Shown one piece after another: positions 24,401-36,245 of a stretch of DNA of 64,000 nt (position 1 is the first letter of the stretch; each line of letters opens with the position of its first letter). This DNA comes from Whalleya microplaca (Eukaryota; Ascomycota; Sordariomycetes; Xylariales; Xylariaceae), in the NCBI GenBank assembly GCA_022497155.1, contig MU385729.1, forward strand, positions 1 through 64,000. The letters are read 5' to 3'. Below the pieces are notes generated by a model. That model had not been told where the DNA came from. It saw only the letters and a list, made by a program, of their open reading frames with translations, and did not search any database. A program made the position numbers and the translations under genes.

Positions 24401-24884
24401 AAGGATTGGGATGTGCATGTGTGTAATATGGAATATGCACCTCGTAGCCTACCTTAAATAGGTACGCATCCTATTAGGAACACTACAGTTTAGTAAGCTA
24501 CTTCTTTTTTCATGATATATATCCATACCGACATTTCGATCAGCCTGCAAGATCCGGGTTTGCATCATGATTCTCCCCTAATGTAGCTTTGCACGGGGGG
24601 TGGGAGCAAGCGCAATAGTGTAAGTAGGCGGCTCCAGCAGTAACAGCTGCACTGCAACGAAGCATGGATGACATCCAACTGGCGCCTACAGCGGAGCATT
24701 CGAAATAATTGATTGTCAGGTGTCGCTTTGTACTACATTACTCCGTATTCCGTAAGATTATGTAGTATCTGTCCACTCAACAGTTTGATCCGGTCGGTCA
24801 GACTTTGGCTGAGTTACTGTAACACGTAACATTAGTAGGTATCGGGCGTTGAGTTCAAGCTTCACCTCGTGTTGCGTGTTGGTT

Positions 24885-24900
24885 AAAAAAAAAAAAAAAA
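24885..24900. repeat. poly-A tract
   Basis: A run of about 16 A residues. I see no retroposon body or target duplication next to it. Confidence 0.8.
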
Positions 24901-26310
24901 GTCTTGGTAGTTTCACTCACACAACTATAACGTCAGATCGATCTCCATGCCTCCCGTAGTCAACACCAGAATGTCTTGTTTCGGATATTTCAACAATGAC
25001 CGAGGCTAGTTCGGAGAAAGAGCTTCAGAGCTACTTACCGCTATTATGTGGTGTTCAGGTATGGCTGATTACATGAATGTAATAAGCCGTCGCTACTACA
25101 GCCTGACAAGGTCGCGGTCCATGTTAGTAATAGGCCGTCCTCCTACCTTTATTAGAATTCCAGTTGTAATGCCCAGTGTCATGCCCAGCCCTATCCTACT
25201 TGCCTAAGAACGAAAAAGAACAAAAAGAACAAATGGAAAAGGAAAAGGAAAAAAAGCGATATTACAATATGTTCTAGACTATGCAAAAGATGACCAATTC
25301 GATATGTAGGTAGCTGGTCTATTCTCTCTGACCTTGGCGAATTGCTGCCAAGTAGAGCTCGACTATCTCCACCTATCACACTCGGAGAAACACAGTTATT
25401 AACCATTCTCCGTTTGAGGCGTCCTAACAAACTTCAAGGCTTGGCTTTGACTTTTGCCATACACTCAAGACCTTCTCAGCGAATCGACTCAGACACTGCT
25501 GCATCGCGGTGTTTCCGGCTCTGCAAGTCTCAAGAAGCTTGCCATCGTTACTGATATTAACAATGCTCGAGAGCCAAGCCCTCAGAGATTCATCCTACCC
25601 AACTGGTTTTGTTGAAGGATGTGCGGCCGAAGGATGTACGACCACGAACGAGCCTAGTCTGTAAAGCCTATGGCATAAAGCCACTTGCCCCGTCGACGGG
25701 GAGATTGTGCAATCGCCTTGTCAGACAGGCTACTGTGTAGGCAATATCAGCCAGCAATCGAGGGACGGTCGTATCAATAGCCTCTTGAGTCGTCAGCCGG
25801 TGCCAGGGCAAGTTTCGCCGCAATCCGCCTCAACCACTGAGATTCAATCCATTCATTGCCTTGTGTTCATCTGAGATCTACAAAGTGCGATAGATCTACG
25901 TGCTACATGCCCTACGGCTGACTGGTGTAATGTGTCTGTCTAAGCAGGACAAGAAAAGCTATGGCAAAGCAAACTCGTAACCACATACGTATACGGAGGT
26001 GGGATTTGCCCAGGAATTACTTTACTACGAATTTGCCAAGCGCGTTTGCTGGGTCTTGGGTGCAGTGACAATTACTGACGGTTTACTCTTATAACTCCGG
26101 TGAGCAGGGCGACGCGACGAGAGACAGAGACATGTCAGCCTGTTGAAGAAGAGCTTTTCGGAGTGCCCCGCCTTTCCCGACCATATTGACCGACCGACTC
26201 GCAGTACTGCGAGTACATACATACGTACAGTTTTACCCGCATGTACGCAGTCTCATGTGCCAAGAAACGAGATGCGCAAGCTGTGATCAGATCCCAATAT
26301 GCATTGGTGA

Positions 26311-26395
26311 GATATGTATATATATGTAAGTATATATGTAAGTATGTATATATGTATGTACGCATGTATGTACGCATGTATATATAATTATTTGT
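26311..26395. repeat. TATG/TACG-type tetranucleotide microsatellite
   Basis: Degenerate tandem array of TATGTATA, TAAGTATA and TACGCATG units, about 85 bp, without a coding frame of interest. Confidence 0.85.
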
Positions 26396-26518
26396 ACAAT
26401 TGTACGTATGTACTTCATACCTGAGGTACCTAGTTACCTACACTTATACTGAATGGTCCTACAGTCATCAATCAAGCTATGCACAGCAGGGGGGAGAGAG
26501 AGGGGTGGGATCTTCTCA

Positions 26519-26551
26519 TCACCATAATCATCATCATCATCACCATCATCG
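26519..26551. repeat. (CAT)n trinucleotide repeat
   Basis: Imperfect run of CAT/CAC units in intergenic DNA. Confidence 0.85.
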
Positions 26552-28467
26552 TACTGGGGGGAAAAATCACAACTTACCTCCTTGCGACTACTACTGCCTA
26601 CATAGGTATGTACAACAGCTTGCCGGCCAGCAAGCACGATCTCTTAACGGCAAGGTGATATAACGAGAGGAAGAGAAAAGTGTTCTAGTCTGGGAAGGGA
26701 ATGGATAGCCTGATTTGACAAACCGTCGCGCAACCGTAATGCCCTAATACCCTTTCACTTTGCATACCGAGTGAGAGATGGATGTAATGGTGTTGCATAA
26801 TAAGGCCACAAACAAGTAGCCCATCCCACTCCGTGTGTGCTTCTTATTCCATCATTGCAGCATGGCACCCCTGTCTGGGCCTGTACGTGATCCTACCTGT
26901 CGCCAACGAGCTAGCCTCCCCGTCTATCCTGCTATCCCACAAATCGAAGCTAGGGATGTAGCTGACAACCGCAGCTCGCGACTGGCTGCTCCGGCGTGGG
27001 TTGAAGAGGCCCTTTCCCAACACCCATATGCAGAGAGATTCTTGGTAGGTCTTGGGACTTTCGATCTACTGCTGTACGGGATATGACAGCAAGCTCTGGT
27101 CTGTCTGGGCAAAGGTCGCACGGTTTCCATACGCAGTAATCGCCAATTCGCTACGGTAATGTTCCCACCCTTTTTTTCGTTCTAGGTAATCTCTGTTCGT
27201 CCTGCCCTTTGCCCACTTGAGTATCACCGTGCTTCATCCATATCTGGAGATGTCCTCCCAGCCCTCTATGTACGCCGTAGTATGTACCTGGCTTAGGCCA
27301 ATCCACAGCTCCGTCATTGTTAGCCACGCTTAGCCCGCCCCATTTGCCCGTGAACCTGTCCAGCGTAAGTAGTCTCCCAGCCGGGTTACCGTAGCAGAGT
27401 ACTTCACTTCGAAACTTGACGACGATGCTGCTCATCCCGCTAAGCTTGTCTAGTTAACCCGTCTCGATTATCTCTTATTAAGTTAAAACCTCCCACTCTC
27501 CCCCTTCGGCCTCGTCGATAACTTCTCTCGGACCTTCGCCTCCTCTCGCCTCTCTGCCCTTGCAGTTGTTATCTCATCATAACAGAATAACACACACACA
27601 CTTATATATATACCTGGCTGCCTGTCTACCCTCCATAGCTCCGAAGTCTACCTCAACTAGGCTACACACTCTTAACCTGGAGGCTCCCGAAAGCTCCGAC
27701 CTTTTGACGGCTTAGACAGACTTCCATACTTACACGCACAGTACCTACATACTTTTATTAGTCAAGGTACTCTCTGGTTGCGACAAGCCGGCTAACCTCA
27801 GTCCCGTCACATTCCTTCTATAAAGTCGGCGTTTGTCCGATCAGATCACATTAGCCGCGCCCCAGCGACTGTTATTACCTACTACTGCACTATACAAGAA
27901 AAGCGCCGGATACGCAGTCTAGCCCTGCCCTTCCCGCCGACGGCCGATCGCCCATTGAAACTCAATTCACTTCTACTTGAGGTTTCTTGAGTACGTCTAA
28001 AGCAGATCGCCTCGACTAAAAAAAGAATTTTTCCCATCTGAAAATCTCCACTCAATCTTTAACCTCTGTTGCATTCTGGCTTTGACGGGCGGTTTTCCTT
28101 GTTGTTTCAATTCGCATCAAGGGTCTCTTTCTGACTCTGTCGCTGTCTCTGTCTTTTTTAAATCCGGTCCAGCCTCGGCCATTGACATTCTCCTGCGACA
28201 TTAACACCCTTGGAGATGCGTGCATAGGGTCTACTGCCTACCGATTTCCCGCTTTGTGCAATATACTAAGTTTAGTCGCCAATTCGTTACTCGGGCCTTT
28301 GTTCCCCTTGCCCTGCCAAGTTCCGACGCAACACTGCTGAAGGTCAACTGCAACACAAAGCTTGTGTCAACCAACGCTTTCTTCGGACTTGTTCGTTCGT
28401 TCGTTCTCGTTCGTCCCGAGTATTTCCAGGTTTTCCAAAAACCTGTTCAGCCTTCCCACCGACCACA

Positions 28468-30004
28468 ATGTTAATCGACGGCGAGAAATGGGCCTGTGAG
28501 GCCTGCGTTCGGGGGCATCGAGTTAGCAACTGTCAACATGCAGGTGAGCGCGCCATTATTGCTGCATCCAATTTGTACTTTTGTCTTGTTACCCGATCCA
28601 ATACTACGTACCGCGGGGTGGTAACGAACCGTTGGGGAAGCCTGAGATTGGGGATTGTCTTTTTGGGTGTTTTTTTGCTTCTTCTCAAAGTTGCGTTTCC
28701 CAACCTTTACGTACTTACACTAATTGCCCTTTTCTGTCTAGATCGACCACTTCAGCACATTAACAAGAAGGGCCGTCCTGTCTCGCAATGCCAGCATTGC
28801 CGTGCCATGCGCAAGTCGCGGTCATCCCACATAAAATGCGATTGTGGAGAGAAGACGCACAAATGCGCCCATCTGCAGCAGACGGTAGAAGGACATAAGG
28901 GTGAGCGCATTCCCACATGAAGACATCTAAACCTGCAACACCTAGCCTGACGTGAAGCCTTGTCATTCAGACAGTTGCTGTTGCAATCATGGAGGACGCT
29001 GCACATGCTCGCACAAGAAGGAGCCATCACTCGATACCGTACCTGAGTCGGAATCCGATACGGAAATTCACCCAACTAAACCCAAGACGGTAGCCCGGAG
29101 ACGACGAGCCAACACCACGCATTCCGAGCCGGTGCTAAACTTCGATGAGAATGGACATCATAAACCCACGCACAGGCATGCCAAGGCCTCCCAGAAATCG
29201 GGTCCATACACGCTCAACCGTGGATCCTCCATAAATAGCACGAGCAGCGCGGGTAGCTTAGGAAACAGATCTGTGGATAACCTCATCCATCAGACCAAAG
29301 GTCACGGCAGGTCCCGTACTACTAGCTCGTCATCATCGTCGGAGCAAGAATCACGCTTAACGAAATCTGCACATGCATCGCCTTCGATCGACGCTAGCTC
29401 AACTTTTCAACAATTAAATGGCCAATTGCCTCCCCTGGATCTGTCTAAAATTAGGTTTCCCGAATATTCATCATCTTTTGACTTGTTTGGTGGCATCTCT
29501 GATCACGAAGCACCGATGTTTAGCGCTGGCCTGACTACCTCAGTCGACTGGACACAGTATGACGGCTTAGAGGTATGTGGAGAGAGCTTCACACCCTCGA
29601 GCTATGGCCCATCTCAGTCATATACGGGATTTGATCTCGCCGGCTCAACAGAGCCAACTTTGACATCAAACTCAGGCGACGTATCTGAGAGTGAAGACTT
29701 CGCGTCTGCATTCAGTGAGCCGCAGCTTGATGGCTTTGGCAGCAGCAATACAGGCAGCTACCTGGGCCTATCCCAGAACCAATCCATGTTGACGAATAAT
29801 GATCTGAGCAACCTCGACTTCGACCAGTTCAAAGGAACTGCGGCTGCCAGCAAGTACCTTTCCAATCAAAGCTCAATTGATGATACCACCAGCACGGGCT
29901 TTCCTATTTACGAGGATGATGCCTTTTGGGGCATGAACAGCTTCAATGACGGCATTACGCAATCCCCAGATCCCGTCGCGTCCGGCCTGTGGGACACTGC
30001 ATGA
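28468..30004 (+). CDS. copper-fist DNA-binding transcription factor
   Basis: Nuclear regulator of the Ace1/Amt1/Cuf1/Haa1 copper-fist family, which binds DNA through a Zn- and Cu-stabilised N-terminal fold. Exons 28468-28543, 28742-28900 and 28971-30004 encode 422 aa. Residues 1-40 are the fist: MLIDGEKWACEACVRGHRVS with Cys10 and Cys13, then NCQH (Cys22, His24), then the minor-groove motif KKGRP. Further Cys sites follow in CQHCRAMRKSR and CDCGEKTHKCAHL, and exon three opens with DSCCCNHGGRCTCSHKK, a candidate Cu cluster. The remaining ~300 residues are Ser/Asp-rich with an acidic C-terminus (FPIYEDDAFWGMNSF), probably activating. Intron one (198 nt) is longer than most here. Whether it controls copper, iron or acid response is not readable. 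Confidence 0.93.
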
Positions 30005-33000
30005 TTATTTCTGCACAAGATCTTCACGCATATACCTTCGCAAGAGGGATATTGCATCATAGATACACGCCTGGTAACATAAGCGACGGAGTCCCAGCAA
30101 CTCGGAGTTTTAGTATTTCGGTTCTGCGCTGCATCATCACATCTTTGATCATCATGATACCATGACGCTTCATGACTATTTATTGAACATTTCCAGTTCA
30201 TCATATATACCCCTTGGGGAATCTTCGTTGTCACTTTTTTTCTGTTCAATCTTCATCTGGTCACGGCCATCATTCACCACGGATAAGGGGGCGCGGATTG
30301 CAAAAAATTGCGGGGGCGCGATTTGGCATTTCTTCTTTGCACGGGGCAGAGCACGGCGATGAATAATGCGGGAGGCGTTTGGATCTATCTTGTTTGGTTA
30401 TCTTCATATTCCTGTCTCGTTCCTGGCGATCGCATCACCTGAAACTGAAACGTTGTTTCCAACATCGCGAAATTTCGGCAGTTGCTTTTCGGCTACCTAA
30501 GTATCTTCCCTTACACGCGCGTCGCCTCGCCTCGCCTCTAGACTCAGACCCTCAACGGGCTGGGAAAAGTGAGGCGGTCTGTTTCAAAAAGACTCCCCCT
30601 TGTTGCACATATAGCTCTTATTAGAAGTAGAGGAAACCCTGGGAAAAGGGCGCTGGTACATTATAGTAGAAGGCGGGAAAGAGAGAGAGATGGATGGCGA
30701 AAGGAAAGACAAATCGGAGTTTTGCTCGCTGGCTTTCCAGCGAGAGGATCTCACGATATTTTTTGGTATATACTGACTGACCTCGTTTTTCGGGTACATT
30801 ATTCAAAATGCATATGAATCGTTTGGTACAACAGTGACGACATCTCGCTTATGCTGTGCGTTAGTCAGCCGCCAGCTTGATTTACAGTGGTTCCAAGTGG
30901 CATAACACCCCCATCGATCTGACCTAGCAGGTGGAGTCAACAAAACGCCGCACACTTTCACCAAGACACTACGTATTAATTAATTCAGATCAATTCCAAT
31001 GTATATAAAATAAAATATTAAAAATTTCTTCATTAATCTTAAGAGTGTATAATTGCTGGTTATATTTTTTTGCATTTTATCCAAGTAACTCTTCAGCTTA
31101 TAAGTGTTATGTATTATATATTGGCATTTGGCCCGTATGCGAGCTTTTGCTGACTCCACCTGCCTAGATAATACCTTATTAAGGGAGACCCAGTGGCCAA
31201 AGCCATCCGGAGATGGATACCAAGGATACCTACCTACCCAATCCAACACCTACGTGCAGCAGCAATGGAGACATACATGTAACCCAGACAAACAGCTAGA
31301 CGAGCTAGCGCGTCTCGTGGTTTTGAAGAATTTTGTTCCTGCAGCCGATGTCGCAATTGTCCGATGCGAACGGGGACGGGTCGAGCCGAATTAGGAAAGG
31401 CTGTACAGTAAGATTTTCGAGAAGGATAATCGAAGAACGGATCTTCTTTTTCCTTTTACTCCCGGCTGGGCACCGCTGGGCACTGGGCAAGCTGGGCACC
31501 ACACACTCCGGCGACGCCTCATTAGCAGCGGTGCAAGCTCGGCACTCAGTCGGTGGTTGCAAAGAGAAGGGGAGCCAAGGGACCGCTGGCGCCGCTGCAG
31601 AGCCCCAGAAAAAAAACCAATGAATTGGATGCAGGGACCCGATTCTTGTTTCTTTTAATTTTCCCGGTCTTGTCTTGTCTTGTCGCCTCGGTGAATGAAA
31701 GCGAGTAGAAGGCAGAAGGTTCAGAAACCGACGATTTGCCAAGCCGTGGCAGAGCACGATCGACGAGTTCGATCGAGGTCGAGACGAGGCACAGAAAAGA
31801 GATGAATGCGGGTAGGAATGGAAATAAATGCCCTTACCTCGTATATATAGACCTCATTACGTGTCCGCTTTTGGTCAGAAGATGGGATTCCTCGGTGACG
31901 ACATGTGGTTCCATCCAACGTGCAATATGTCGAATGATATGGTATGGATTTCGTTTTCAAAACGGCTCGAAAACCATGACTATTACGCAGAAATCGCGAG
32001 AGCTTTCATTTATCGTGCAGATAGATGAGGCTAAAAAGCCATACTCATGACTATGTAATTCATGTAGAGGAAGAAGAAAAAACATGGTTTGCGTCTCCAA
32101 CAAATGAGAAAGCCCTCCATCGCCCAAAGGGGAATAAGCTAGGATCAACTTTCGGGCGTTTATACTCCGTATGTAGTAAGAAGCATACGCCGATGCCCCA
32201 GTTAGAGGTACATCGTAAAGAACAAACCCCAGCCGCCTACTCCGTACTCTCCTCTCTAAGGAGTTTCAGCTCGTCAGTCTAATGCAATTCCATGGTGGCA
32301 CTACGTATGTCGCAATAATACTCTGCCGCGAATAACACACAAGAAGTATGCCAGAACCGGCGCGCCTGTCTCCCTCGGCCGGTTGACTGACGTAGTAGAG
32401 GGGACGAAAAAGTCCAGGCACTGCTCCACCACTCGGGACGAATCAGCCGCCCTCCACGATAACACCACGGGTTGGTTCCCACCCTTCAACTCCCGAAAAA
32501 AATAGGATAACGGGCGCCTATTCCCCATTCCCCATCCCCCATGACCAGCCTGCCATCAATGATGACATAGGTAAAGCGCGAACCGCGCCTGATTTGGGTT
32601 CCCCATCGCCAAGGCTACCGTGTAGATGGATGGATGGAGGGTTGCTAGGTGGGAGGGATAGGTGGGAGGGATGGGGGATGGGGGGGATGGAGATGGAGAT
32701 GGGATTGATGCCCGACGGAGACACACACCCATCCCCATCCGTTCGTTCGTTCCTTCGGCCAAGCCTACGGCAGAAAGTCGCGGGGGGTCAGTTCGGTATG
32801 TGGTTTCTGCTCCCTAACTTTCTACTTGCTTGCGACGTCTCTCGAGGGTAGGTTGGTAGATAGCTCACATATGGATACCGAAGGCGTAATCCAAGGGATG
32901 GCTTGGCTGAGCAAGCAGTGGGAGTAAAGCCTTGGCTATCCGGCTGAGAACATCCTGACGATAAGCCGGCAGGAGTGTGTGCTGCGGTACGCGTACGTAC

Positions 33001-36000
33001 TGTACTGTGCTGTGTGTTCGGTATTCTACCATCTATCTATTTGCACCACAGCCGCACCTATCAGAAAAGCAGCAACTCGATCTTGACGCATCTAGCATCT
33101 CTCCTCGTCCTACCGATCGTCTCTGTTAGCCTCGGTTCTCTAGGTAACCGCCGTCCCAAGCTACGACGGCGTACATGCATATGGTAGATGTGTATGTACT
33201 CCATGGTTCCGACTGTTCGGATACCCCTGCCCGCTGCCGCTGCAGTACGATGTACTATGGTATGCGTCTGGGGAAATAACACAGATACATATGTATGTAC
33301 CTACATACCTACGTGCGTCCATCCTGAGATCCCAGAAGGACTTGTCCTGCATGAGTATGCCTACGCCTACATACATGGGCTGTGGGTCGTTTCCGTATGC
33401 GTATATACTGAACCTTGCTCGACTATTGCTTGTTATCCTTGGCAAGTGTATGGTGATCATATGCTCTCTATTATGCTTGCTATAGGTATATACACAGGTC
33501 GATATAGACTTCTCGGGACCGTAGAATGGTGTTACTCGTTAGCCCGTGCTGCGTATATACTATGTCTTCGATATAACGGCTACCGACTGATCTTCGTCCC
33601 GCGGCTCTAACCGAGGGCCGTTGCTCCATTTCGTTGGCGTATGACTGGAAATGTTATTTCGCTGACCATCCGTTACACTGTCGTAAATGACGGCGGAAGA
33701 CGTTATCTGAAGAAGTGGACGGCGTCCTTGTTGTTAACTATATTTACCAGGAAGTATTGTATTCTATACTTCAGAAAGTTCAATATAGAGTTAGACCTGT
33801 TAGTGATAAGCCACTATTAAGAACTCTCGAAAGCAATATCCAAGGTAATTTACTGATACCGAGGTATTCAGGTCCAGGAAGCAAGTACGGACAAGCCAAA
33901 TTGAAGTAGATTAGCCATCAGCGAATTTGATGCCTTGAACGAACAATCCACTGTCAAGTTGAGCATAATACTTGAGCACATATGATTAGGGAAGATATAT
34001 CAAATAACGATATAATAGCGAACGCTAGGTGAGCTCAATAACAACTCGATGGAGCGAGATATGCTAGAGTCCTAATACCCAATACCAGTACAAATCTATA
34101 GTTGCTAAGTAAGCAGGCATGTTTATAACCCCAGCTTGTGTTCTACTGCCTATAGATTCCTTCTAACTAATCCCCGTCACTCACCAGCAAAACCACACCT
34201 GTAACCCCGTAACCACCTGCAGGTCCAGCATAAAAACCCAAGCCCTCCGTTGAATTCCGACCCTGCATGCCCGCTGCAGCCGTGAGTTGCCATTTTGGGC
34301 ATCCAGTGAACACTGATTGGCGCGATTCACGTGCGACCTCATGCCGGACGGATGCAGTATGAGGTATGTATATGTATGTATGTAGGTAGGTTAGGTAGGC
34401 AGGGTCTCCACGGAATCTTACAGTAGGTAACCTATAGGTTAGTTGCCATTGAGATCCCGTCCCATGCCAACTGTGCATGATCGGGTTATCTCCTGCAATG
34501 TAGAGATGCTTGTCTAACTTGAGAAGCTAATTAAAATGTGAAAATGCACGGTAATAGGCGCAAGTGGTATGGCTTACATCATCGCGCACTCGGAAAAATT
34601 GGTCGTATAGGATATGAACCTCGACCCCTATCTAACGCTATGCTTCAATTCAACTAGCATGCATAGGCAACGAGAAAGTTTAAAGTCTGGAGTACAGAAA
34701 TAGACAGTATTAGAACTTTTAGACAATCTAAATGAATATATAGACTGATAGTTCCGCATCCATCTCCAGGTCCCTCAACATCCAACTTCACCTACACTCC
34801 CTTATTTATATTGTATCTTCCGAGACTTGTCGGCACTTACAAAATCTCAATAGAGGATTTTCTTGGAAACCTACTATCCACCTCGATGTCATTTTGAGAG
34901 CCTGGGTCCTGAATCGATGGAGAATGTCTATGCTAGCGACGAAGGAGGTTTGATGAAGCAAAACTAACATAACATTATCAACTCTAACTTCCGTCAGCCG
35001 CCTTGAACGCTATGTAGATGCGCCTGTAATTGGATTGAATCAGTCCGTCTTGCTTCCAACTACATGAAATTGCTACTCTTACAAGCAGTTGCATACGCTT
35101 TTCTCCGACATAAGCTACATACATCATATTTCGGGTTTCAACTTGATCTAGACCTAGGAGACTATTTCAGGGAGCCCGATCAACTTGAGAGCTATAAACA
35201 CCTTTTGCTTACCCCTAATAGAATCTCACTGCATCTTGAAAGTTGCAGTCTGGGTACCGGAGGCTGCATGTAAACTCAACCAAGAGACGCAATTATACTA
35301 GACTTAGTAGTGAGACAGCACTGGTGCAACCCTCACTCATCAACACGCACAACAAACGACAACACAAACACCCCCAACTCACTACCAAAATCACCATCAA
35401 ACAGCAGCGGCAACATTCAAAATGATACAGCTATTAATTGATAGCAAGTTCATCAAGCGATAATACTACATTGAATTTCGTGCTCTCAAGTCTATCATCC
35501 CAATCCCAATCAATCCCCGAGACACCAAACCCCATGCCTATGCCCAACCAACTTCCCCCGTAAGTAAAAACCCATGTTAATACTACCTTCTTTCTTCTAT
35601 GCAGAGAGAGCAAAAACAAAAAATTCAGTTTTTTGCTCATAGGCGATCTAGTGGATTTCGTTGAAAAGTTTGAAAGATAATTTTGTATTAGTTGTACACA
35701 TGCGGCCGCGGCTCACCTCTCTCACACGTGGGATCTCGAGGCGGGGGAGTCTAATAAAGCGTCAGGGGGCAGGCACCGTGAATGATTAGCTCACCGTCAT
35801 CTCTTGTGATGACCCGAGCTCCGTGACCTTTTATTCACAATGCAAAGTGAGGCCGGATTTCTAACATCATATAAGCATCGCTTAGCAAGTTCGTTAGGAA
35901 TGGTTCTCGTTCGTCGCTGGCGATTCTATTTAATATGATTGTGGGAAGTTTGGTGGTAGTAAACGTAGCTGAATTAAGAATAATGCTTCTGATGTTATAT

Positions 36001-36245
36001 TGTAGGGTTCCCGTGTGATTGTGTTTTGGAATGGGGGTACTATTATATGGATCATCCGCTGTTAAATAGTGGTGTTGTACATTAACGTATGGTAAAGACG
36101 CGCTGGATTACTAGTCGATAAGAGGAGGGAGGGAGCAAATGATACAGCGACACAGGATGCCTAGCCGATGTCAGAGATCACAATCGACAATCATAAGAAT
36201 ACTCGATGAAAACAACGTACGGCATTCGGGGGGTATATTGTGGCA
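30005..36245. other. gene-poor 6.2-kb stretch
   Basis: No recognisable exon on either strand. Composition alternates between normal and AT-richer segments (for example 30980-31100). Open frames are short and lack family motifs; the one at 35064 starts MKLLLLQAVAYAFL and looks signal-like, but is not otherwise supported. Confidence 0.5.
32624..32703. repeat. G-rich GGGAT/GGGAGG repeat
   Basis: Strand-biased purine-rich tract with repeated GGTGGGAGGGAT and GGGGGATGG units. Several runs of three or more G lie within 80 bp, so a G-quadruplex is possible. Confidence 0.85.

Larger units (their letters stand above)
17421..28467. other. gene-poor 11-kb stretch
   Basis: I found no exon with a protein-family motif on either strand. 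Many short open frames have no conserved look and no splice continuation. The stretch has scattered microsatellites and homopolymers (listed separately) and is mostly of mixed composition, unlike the RIP block at 53-61 kb. The last ~900 nt, pyrimidine-rich, are probably promoter and leader of the copper-fist gene. Confidence 0.5.

Noticed and set aside
26519..26663. His-rich open frame over the CAT repeat as a metal-binding protein
   Set aside because: The His run is a by-product of the trinucleotide microsatellite; the rest of the frame has no conserved look.
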